A model generated the notes under the pieces. That model had not been told where the DNA came from and searched no databases. It saw only the letters and a program-made list of their open reading frames with translations. A stretch of 42,500 nt of DNA from Glandiceps talaboti. Lineage: Eukaryota > Hemichordata > Enteropneusta > Spengelidae. The stretch is taken from contig NC_135567.1 in assembly GCF_964340395.1 (NCBI RefSeq), positions 1,295,609 to 1,338,108 on the forward strand, written 5' to 3'. A program made the translations under genes and the position numbers. Shown here in pieces: positions 12,633 through 22,600 of the stretch (the stretch's first letter is position 1; each line of letters starts with the position of its first letter).

Positions 12633-13769
12633 GAAATAACATAAATCCTAACGTCATTAATGTTCAAAATCCATGAATGACATTGAAATAGATGACTACT
12701 AATTAGCCTCATATTGTGTTCTAGATGAAAATGATAAATTCAACAATACATCACTTTCAGATTTCATGCAAATAAAGTCTGAGACAATCCTTCCAGACAG
12801 AAAGTTCTTCATCAACTTTACTCATGGTTACTTTTGATAAATTGACTGATGATTGGCTTTAATTCATAACCACGTCTGCATCAACAGCCAATCAGATACC
12901 CTCATTAAAAAATCTGCATAATGCACTTTGCATATATGATATATGAGGTACTCATTGGAGGAATCTTATTTATGATTACATATAATATTCTATATATTAA
13001 TTTCATTTCTGGATTTCATTTCTATATTATCTGTTTTCAAATGGTTGCTAGCTATTTTAAAATTGATGTCAGTATTGAAGACAACATGCACACCAAATGG
13101 GATGGATTCTGATTTAGGTCATAAAGTTATCCAATGAATAAAGAGATTCTGATTCCAATCAAAAGTCTAATATAGTATTGGATATTGAATTGAACGTCTT
13201 TCTGATTCGCGTATCACATAATTAAACAAATCTGATTCTGACTGATTCCAATGATAACAAGTATTGGATAAAAACTTATTCTTAATCAGATTCTAATCTC
13301 AACTTATGAATATTTGATGCAACAATATCTGTGATTTATAGTCTACACACAGGTCTGTAAAGCAAATCTTTATTGTGATAGGAGGTCCAATCCTAACTCC
13401 CTAGCTCAACATAAATGTGTATTTTTCTAAAATCCAAACTACAGTTTTGTCTGAAAAGTCAAGTCTGTTCACATCACCATCAAAATTGAAATTTAACATA
13501 TGTGGTGAACAATGAGAATGAGGGGTTGAGGGGAGGGTGAGGGGATGAGGGTTGATAAGTGCATTCTAGTTGCATCTGCCTTCAATTCATTGTTCACAAT
13601 CACAGGTACAACTATAAGTATATGATAGCGGGTTCAAAGTTCAAAGTTCAAAGGTAACAAAATAACAGGAAATCCCTTCAGCTAACAAATCACTACGTTT
13701 CTTTTTTTCTGATTTGAAATTTGGAAAAAAAAATTCATTGCATAGCAAATCAATTTATTTCAACATATA
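12633..13769. other. Spacer, no gene seen; G-rich tract and triple TTCAAAG
   Basis: AT-rich, with diverged GATTCTGATT-type short repeats at about 13140-13300. A G-quadruplex pattern is at 13522-13551 and three TTCAAAG steps at about 13633-13653. The open frame 12921-13112 is AT-driven and has no protein features. Confidence 0.5.
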
Positions 13770-13770
13770 A

Positions 13771-15240
13771 TGGCTAGTCAACTACTGGGTATTCTGGGTA
13801 GTCAACTACTGGGTATTCTGGGTAGTCAACTACTGGGTATTCTGGGTAGTCAACTACTGGGTATTCTGGGTAGTCAACTACTGGGTATTCTGGGTAGTCA
13901 ACTACTAGGTATTCTGGGTAGTCAACTACTGGGTATTCTGGGTAGTCAACTACTGGGTATTCTGGCTAGTCAACTACTAGGTATTCTGGGTAGTCAACTA
14001 CTGGGTATTCTGGGTAGTCAACTACTGGGTATTCTGGGTAGTCAACTACTAGGTATTCTGGGTAGTCAACTACTGGGTATTCTGGGTAGTCAACTACTGG
14101 GTATTCTGGGTAGTCAACTACTAGGTATTCTGGGTAGTCAACTACTGGGTATTCTGGGTAGTCAACTACTGGGTATTCTGGCTAGTCAACTACTAGGTAT
14201 TCTGGGTAGTCAACTACTGGGTATTCTGGGTAGTCAACTACTGGGTATTCTGGGTAGTCAACTACTAGGTATTCTGGGTAGTCAACTACTGGGTATTCTG
14301 GGTAGTCAACTACTGGGTATTCTGGCTAGTCAACTACTGGGTATTCTGGGTAGTCAACTACTAGGTATTCTGGGTAGTCAACTACTGGGTATTCTGGGTA
14401 GTCAACTACTGGGTATTCTGGGTAGTCAACTACTGGGTATTCTGGCTAGTCAACTACTAGGTATTCTGGGTAGTCAACTACTGGGTATTCTGGGTAGTCA
14501 ACTACTGGGTATTCTGGGTAGTCAACTACTAGGTATTCTGGGTAGTCAACTACTGGGTATTCTGGGTAGTCAACTACTAGGTATTCTGGGTAGTCAACTA
14601 CTAGGTATTCTGGGTAGTCAACTACTAGGTATTCTGGGTAGTCAACTACTAGGTATTCTGGGTAGTCAACTACTGGGTATTCTGGGTAGTCAACTACTAG
14701 GTATTCTGGGTAGTCAACTACTAGGTATTCTGGGTAGTCAACTACTAGGTATTCTGGGTAGTCAACTACTAGGTATTCTGGGTAGTCAACTACTGGGTAT
14801 TCTGGGTAGTCAACTACTAGGTATTCTGGGTAGTCAACTACTAGGTATTCTGGGTAGTCAACTACTAGGTATTCTGGGTAGTCAACTACTAGGTATTCTG
14901 GGTAGTCAACTACTGGGTATTCTGGGTAGTCAACTACTAGGTATTCTGGGTAGTCAACTACTAGGTATTCTGGCTAGTCAACTACTAGGTATTCTGGCTA
15001 GTCAACTACTAGGTATTCTGGGTAGTCAACTACTGGGTATTCTGGGTAGTCAACTACTGGGTATTCTGGGTAGTCAACTACTAGGTATTCTGGGTAGTCA
15101 ACTACTAGGTATTCTGGGTAGTCAACTACTGGGTATTCTGGGTAGTCAACTACTGGGTATTCTGGGTAGTCAACTACTGGGTATTCTGGGTAGTCAACTA
15201 CTGGGTATTCTGGGTAGTCAACTACTAGGTATTCTGGGTA
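13771..15240. repeat. 24-bp minisatellite, about 61 units
   Basis: Unit AGTCAACTACTGGGTATTCT plus GGGT, with only two common variants: CTACTAGGT for CTACTGGGT, and GGCT for GGGT. No indels are seen. The 24-base period keeps the plus strand open from an ATG at 13770 to a TGA at 15252-15254 (494 codons, eight-residue repeat SQLLGILG). The ATG has A at -3 and G at +4, but I see no gene structure. Confidence 0.96.
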
Positions 15241-15816
15241 AAGTTTTATACTGACAATCAAACAATTCTATTGGGTTGCAGAGGACATATCTTGTAAATG
15301 GGTACATAACAGGCCCCGGGGTATATCGCGTATAATTACCTTGGTAAACAGGGGTATACAACAAGAATATAGTGAATGTGGAAGCAGGGGTATATCTGCA
15401 TTATGACCCACACATAGTTATGAGGACCCAAGTTAAAGGGGTATACAGAGTATAACACCCTGGTTTATCCTACATGTAGATATTATCAATACCAAGGCAT
15501 GATGGGTAATTTAGAACAGCAAAAGGTAGATACTCAGTAAAATATGCAACATGTTGTCCCATGCCAGGGTTATATTGAATGACATACAAGGGTGAATAAT
15601 TGTAATTTATCAGACATGATGGGTTATAAAGAATTTGTATAAAGGATTTGTAATAACTAGTAATTTATTTTTAGTTTATCAACATCTAGACAGGATGGTC
15701 AATACAGAAAATATCTCATGGGGGTATCATTATGTATTATTTCATTGCTAACTTGCAATAAATACCCAGCTTAGTAATAGAGATATCTACATTGTAAAGT
15801 AATATTCCCTTGCTAA
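15241..15816. other. Spacer with scattered GGGGTATA motifs; no gene seen
   Basis: GGGGTATA or GGGGTATC occurs at least five times between 15316 and 15730 (for example CCCCGGGGTATATCGCG near 15315, CAGGGGTATACAAC, AAGGGGTATACAGAG), irregularly spaced. Possibly a decayed tandem repeat. No coding evidence. Confidence 0.45.
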
Positions 15817-16488
15817 CATAATGCAATGACATCATCATATTGTGTAGCCATAATGCAATGACATCTTCATATTGTGTAGTCATAATGCAATGACATCATC
15901 ATATTGTGTAGCCATAATGCAATGACATCATCATATTGTGTAGCCATAATGCAATGACATCATCATATTGTGTAGTAATAATGCAATGACATCATCATAT
16001 TGTGTAGCCATAATGCAATGACATCATCATATTGTGTAGCCATAATGCAATGACATCATCATATTGTGTAGTAATAATGCAATGACATCATCATATTGTG
16101 TAGTAATAATGCAATGACATCATCATATTGTGTAGTAATAATGCAATGACATCATCATATTGTGTAGTCATAATGCAATGACATCATCATATTGTGTAGT
16201 CATAATGCAATGACATCATCATATTGTGTAGTCATAATGCAATGACATCATCATATTGTGTAGTCATAATGCAATGACATCATCATATTGTGTAGTCATA
16301 ATGCAATGACATCATCATATTGTGTAGTCATAATGCAATGACATCATCATATTGTGTAGCCATAATGCAATGACATCATCATATTGTGTAGTCATAATGC
16401 AATGACATCATCATATTGTGTAGTCATAATGCAATGACATCATCATATTGTGTAGTCATAATGCAATGACATCATCATATTGTGTAGA
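15817..16488. repeat. 32-bp minisatellite, 21 units, just 3' of CERS1
   Basis: Unit ATGCAATGACATCATCATAT then TGTGTAGTCATA, with GTCA/GCCA/GTAA variants and one CATCTTCAT. The array lies about 80-120 bases beyond the CERS1 poly(A) signal in the direction of transcription. Confidence 0.96.
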
Positions 16489-16571
16489 CACAATTTATTC
16501 CTAGTTTCTGGTGAGAATTGATTTGGTCTGCATCACAAAGTTAAATTATATAAAAATAAAACAACCAGCAC

Positions 16572-16577
16572 TTTATT
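16572..16577 (-). terminator. Polyadenylation signal AATAAA of CERS1
   Basis: TTTATT on the plus strand reads AATAAA on the minus strand, 36 bases after the stop codon. A T/G-rich stretch follows (TGGTTGTTTT at about 16567-16558), as expected of a downstream element. A second AATAAA occurs near 16493-16498, just before the 32-bp array. If the first is used, the 3' UTR is only about 50-60 bases. Confidence 0.55.
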
Positions 16578-16612
16578 TGTGTCTCTGTTACAGTAACTTT
16601 CTTGAAAGCTGT

Positions 16613-16688
16613 CTAGTCTTCTTTCTTATTAGAAACTTGGTTTGCATTGTTCTCCACTCCATTTGATACGCCATCAGCCTTCATACCA
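16613..16688 (-). CDS. CERS1: CERS1 terminal exon with stop codon
   Basis: Completes a split serine and encodes a polar tail, GMKADGVSNGVENNANQVSN, followed by KKED and TAG (16615-16613). The acceptor is CACACAG| with a T-rich tract upstream. The final KKED places lysines at -3 and -4, the layout of the dilysine (KKxx) ER-retrieval signal, consistent with an ER membrane enzyme. The tail sequence is poorly conserved in the family, so the assignment rests on phase, splice sites and position. Confidence 0.87.
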
Positions 16689-19600
16689 CTGTGTGAAAAT
16701 TGACAGAAAACATGTATACTATTAAAACATTCACTTCATGTATACTATTAAAACATTCACTTCATGTATACTATTAAAACATTCACTTCATGTATACTAT
16801 TAAAACATTCACTTCATGTATACTATTAAAACATTCACTTCATGTAAACTATTAAAACATTCACTTCATGTATACTATTAAAACATTCACTTCATGTATA
16901 CTATTAAAACATTCACTTCATGTATACTATTAAAACATTCACTTCATGTACACTATTAAAACATTCACTTCATGTACACTATTAAAACATTCACTTAATA
17001 ATAATAATGTTGGGTTCTTATATAGCGCTTTCCCACACCGTGCTCAAAGCACTTTACAATTATTACCCCTGGCTCGGATCAGAACAGCACAACGGCCCTT
17101 TAGTCTTCCTCAACTCCCCGGGGAGCATACAATCCATTGCAGCCATTTAAGCGCATAGGATTAAAGCCTTCACATTGCAACCTACATCCTACCAGGTCCC
17201 CAGTTATACAGCTGGGTTGACTGAGGCACTACTGTGTCATGTACCTCCCTGTGGCTATTTTAGTCTAACCCACTACTGTGTCCTGTACCTCCCTGTGGCT
17301 ATTTTAGTCTAACCCACTACTGTGTTCTGTATCTCTCTGTGGCTATTTTAGTCTAACCCACTACTGTGTCCTGTACCTCCCTGTGGCTATTTTAGTCTAA
17401 CCCACTACTGTGTCATGTACCTCCCTGTGGCTATTTTAGTCTAACCCACACTACTGTGTCATGTACCTCCCTGTGGCTATTTTAGTCTAACCCGCTACTG
17501 TGTCATGTACCTCCCTGTGGCTATTTTAGTCTAACCCACTACTGTGTCATGTACCTCCCAGTAGCTATTTTAGTCTAACCCACTACTGTGTCATGTACCT
17601 CCCTGTGGCTATTTTAGTCTAACCCACTACTGTGTCATGTACCTCCCAGTGGCTATTTTAGTCTAACCCACTACTGTGTCATGTACCTCCCTGTGGCTAT
17701 TTTAGTCTAACCCACTACTGTGTCATGTACCTCCCTGTGGCTATTTTAGTCTAACCCACTACTGTGTCATGTACCTCCCTGTGGCTATTTTAGTCTAACC
17801 CACTTCTGTGTCATGTACCTCCCTGTGGCTATTTTAGTCTAACCCACTACTGTGTCATGTACCTCCCTGTGGCTATTTTAGTCTAACCCACTTCTGTGTC
17901 CTGTACCTCCCGGTGGCTATTTTAGTCTAACCCACTACTGTGTCCTGTACCTCCCTGTGGCTATTTTAGTCTAACCCACTACTGTGTCATGTACCTCCCT
18001 GTGGCTATTTTAGTCTAACCCACTTCTGTGTCCTGTACCTCCCTGTGGCTATTTTAGTCTAACCCACTACTGTGTCCTGTACCTCCCTGTGGCTATTTTA
18101 GTCTAACCCACTACTGTGTCCAGTACCTCCCTGTGGCTATTTTAGTCTAACACACTACTGTGTCCTGTACCTCCCTGTGGCTATTTTAGTCTAACCCACT
18201 ACTGTGTCATGTACCTCCCAGTAGCTATTTTAGTCTAACCCACTACTGTGTCATGTACCTCCCTGTGGCTATTTTAGTCTAACCCACTACTGTGTCATGT
18301 ACCTCCCAGTGGCTATTTTAGTCTAACCCACTACTGTGTCATGTACCTCCCTGTGGCTATTTTAGTCTAACCCACTACTGTGTCATGTACCTCCCTGTGG
18401 CTATTTTAGTCTAACCCACTACTGTGTCATGTACCTCCCTGTGGCTATTTTAGTCTAACCCACTTCTGTGTCATGTACCTCCCTGTGGCTATTTTAGTCT
18501 AACCCACTACTGTGTCATGTACCTCCCTGTGGCTATTTTAGTCTAACCCACTTCTGTGTCCTGTACCTCCCGGTGGCTATTTTAGTCTAACCCACTACTG
18601 TGTCCTGTACCTCCCTGTGGCTATTTTAGTCTAACCCACTACTGTGTCATGTACCTCCCTGTGGCTATTTTAGTCTAACCCACTTCTGTGTCCTGTACCT
18701 CCCTGTGGCTATTTTAGTCTAACCCACTACTGTGTCCTGTACCTCCCTGTGGCTATTTTAGTCTAACCCACTACTGTGTCCAGTACCTCCCTGTGGCTAT
18801 TTTAGTCTAACACACTACTGTGTCCTGTACCTCCCTGTGGCTATTTTAGTCTAACCCACTACTGTGTCCTGTATCTCCCTGTGGCTATTTTAGTCTAACC
18901 CACTACTGTGTCCTGTACCTCCCTGTGGCTATTTTAGTCTAACCCACTACTGTGTCCTGTACCTCCCTGTGGCTATTTTAGTCTAACCCACTACTGTGTC
19001 ATGTATCTCTCTGTGGCTATTTTAGTCTAACCCACTACTGTGTTCTGTACCTCCCTGTGGCTATTTTAGTCTAACCCACTACTGTGTCCTGTATCTCTCT
19101 GTGGCTATTTTAGTCTAACCCACTACTGTGTTCTGTATCTCTCTGTGGCTATTTTAGTCTAACCCACTACTGTGTCCTGTATCTCTCTGTGGCTATTTTA
19201 GTCTAACCCACTACTGTGTTCTGTATCTCTCTGTGGCTATTTTAGTCTAACCCACTACTGTGTCCTGTATCTCTCTGTGGCTATTTTAGTCTAACCCACT
19301 ACTGTGTTCTGTATCTCTCTGTGGCTATTTTAGTCTAACCCACTACTGTGTTCTGTATCTCTCTGTGGCTATTTTAGTCTAACCCACTACTGTGTCCTGT
19401 ATCTCTCTGTGGCTATTTTAGTCTAACCCACTACTGTGTTCTGTATCTCTCTGTGGCTATTTTAGTCTAACCCACTACTGTGTCATGTATCTCCCTGTGG
19501 CTATTATAGTCAAACCCACTACTGTGTCCTGTATCTCCCTGTGGCTATTTTAGTCTAACCCACTACTGTGTCCTGTATCTCCCTGTGGCTATTATAGTCA

Positions 19601-22600
19601 AACCCACTACTGTGTCATGTACCTCCCTGTGGCTATTTTAGTCTAACCCACTACTGTGTCCTGTATCTCCCTGTGGCTATTATAGTCTAACCCACTACTG
19701 TGTCCTGTACCTCCCTGTGGCTATTTTAGTCTAACCCACTACTGTGTTCTGTATCTCTCTGTGGCTATTTTAGTCTAACCCACTACTGTGTTCTGTATCT
19801 CTCTGTGGCTATTTTAGTCTAACCCACTACTGTGTCCTGTATCTCCCTGTGGCTATTATAGTCAAACCCACTACTGTGTTCTGTACTCACATACTGACTA
19901 ATCAGAAGCAAGCATTAGGTGTCAATCAACCAGTTACTCAAATATTGACCAATCAGTCTTAAACTTTACCTTTTGTTTAACTGCCGCTGCATTTCATCCT
20001 CTTCAATTTCCCGGGTGTCAGTTACTTCCGATGCTTGGCCTAATGCAAGTTTTATCAATAACTGAACAATAAACTGGAAATAAACAAAACAATAAATTCA
20101 TTATTCTATATCAGCATTCCAGTCATTAGAGAGACAGAAAGTTTTCTACCATGGCCACTTGGAGTGATGTTAAGTAGCTTTAGACACATTGTTAGGACAA
20201 CAATCACTACTTGACTATAGTGAGAATATGATGCCCTGCACCTCACTCCATCCTAATAATTGACTTATTTTATTTCATATTGACAGGATCCCCTAGGTAG
20301 CTAAGTAACTTGGATAGGATCCCTAGGTAGCTAAGTAACTTTGATAGGATCTCTAGGTAGCTAAGTAACTTGGATAGGATACCTAGGTAGCTAAGTAACT
20401 TGGATAGGATCTCTAGGTAGCTAAGTAACTTTGATAGGATCTCTAGGTAGCTAAGTAACTTGGATAGGATCCCTAGGTAGCTAAGTAACTTGGATAGGAT
20501 CTCTAGGTAATGAAGTAACTTGGATAGGATACCTAGGTAGCTAAGTAACTTGGATAGGATACCTAGGTAGCTAAGTAACTTGGATAGGATACCTAGGTAG
20601 CTAAGTAACTTGGATAGGATCTCAAGGTAATGAAGTAACTTGGATTGGATCTCTAGGTAGCTAAGTAACTTGGATAGGATCCCTAGGTAGCTAAGTAACT
20701 TTGATAGGATCTCTAGGTAGCTAAGTCACTTGGATAGGATACCTAGGTAATGAAGTAACTTGGATAGGATACCTAGGTAACTAAGTAATTTGGATAGGAT
20801 ACCTAGGTAATGAAGTAACTTGGATATGATCCCTAGGTAGCTAAGTAACTTGGATAGGATCTCTAGGTAACGAAGTAACTTGGATAGGATACCTAGGTCG
20901 CTAAGTAACTTGGATAGGATCCCTAGGTAGCTAAGTAACTTGGATAGGATCTCTAGGTAGCTAAGTAACTTGGATAGGATACCTAGGTAGCTAAGTAACT
21001 TGGATAGGATACCTAGGTAGCCAAGTAACTTGGATAGGATCCCTAGGTAGCTAAGTAACTTGGATAGGATCTCTAGGTAACGAAGTAACTTGGATAGGAT
21101 ACCTAGGTCGCTAAGTAACTTGGATAGGATCCCTAGGTAGCTAAGTAACTTGGATAGGATCTCTAGGTAGCTAAGTAACTTGGATAGGATACCTAGGTCG
21201 CTAAGTAACTTGGATAGGATACCTAGGTAGCCAAGTAACTTGGATAGGATCCCTAGGTAGCTAAGTAACTTGGATAGGATCTCTAGGTAACGAAGTAACT
21301 TGGATAGGATCCCTAGGTAGCTAAGTAACTTGGATAGGATCCCTAGGTAGCTAAGTAACTTGGATAGGATCTCTAGGTAGCTAAGTAACTTGGATAGGAT
21401 ACCTAGGTAGCTAAGTAACTTGGATAGGATACCTAGGTAGCCAAGTAACTTGGATAGGATCCCTAGGTAGCTAAGTAACTTGGATTGGATCTCTAGGTAG
21501 CTAAGTAACTTGGATAGGATCTCTAGGTTGCTAAGTAACTTGGATAGGATCCCTAGGTAGCTAAGTAACTTGGATAGGATACCTAGGTAGCTAAGTAACT
21601 TGGATTGGATACCTAGGTAATGAAGTAACTTGGATAGGATCTCTAGGTAGCTAAGTAACTTGGATAGGATCCCTAGGTAGCTAAGTAACTTGGATAGGAT
21701 ACCTAGGTAGCTAAGTAACTTGGATAGGATCCCTAGGTAGCTAAGTAACTTGGATAGGATATCTAGGTAACGAAGTAACTTGGATTGGATCTCTAGGTAG
21801 CTAAGTAACTTGGATAGGATACCTAGGTTGCTAAGTAACTTGGATAGGATACCTAGGTAACTAAGTAACTTGGATTGGATCTCTAGGTAGCTAAGTAACT
21901 TGGATAGGATCCCTAGGTAACTAAGTAACTTGGATAGGATCTCTAGATAGCTAAGTAACTTGGATAGGATACCTAGGTAGCTAAGTAACTTGGATAGGAT
22001 ACCTAGGTAGCTAAGTAACTTGGATAGGATCCCTAGGTAGCTAAGTAACTTGGATAGGATCTCTAGGTAGCTAAGTAACTTGGATAGGATACCTAGGTAA
22101 CGAAGTAACTTGGATAGGATACCTAGGTAGCTAAGTAACTTGGATAGGATATCTAGGTAACGAAGTAACTTGGATAGGATACCTAGGTAACGAAGTAACT
22201 TGGATAGGATACCTAGGTAACGAAGTAACTTGGATTGGATCTCTAGGTAGCTAAGTAACTTGGATAGGATCTCTAGGTAGCTAAGTAACTTGGATAGGAT
22301 CCCTAGGTAGCTAAGTAACTTTGATAGGATCTCTAGGTAGCTAAGTAACTTGGATAGGATACCTAGGTAGCTAAGTAACTTGGATAGGATCTCTAGGTAG
22401 CTAAGTAACTTTGATAGGATCTCTAGGTAGGTAAGTAACTTGGATAGGATACCTAGGTAGCTAAGTAACTTGGATAGGATCTCTAGGTAGCTAAGTAACT
22501 TTGATAGGATCTCTAGGTAGCTAAGTAACTTGGATAGGATCTCTAGGTAGCTAAGTAACTTGGATAGGATACCTAGGTTGCTAAGTAACTTGGATAGGAT

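Noticed and set aside
12156-12712. Overlapping cysteine-rich frames on the minus strand and frames on the plus strand
   Set aside because: Translations of the mosaic AGGCCT minisatellite; no conserved domain, and several frames are open at once.
17229-19886. GGGTTAG on the minus strand of each 44-bp unit, resembling telomere sequence
   Set aside because: Only one hexamer per unit and never in tandem; no sign of interstitial telomere.
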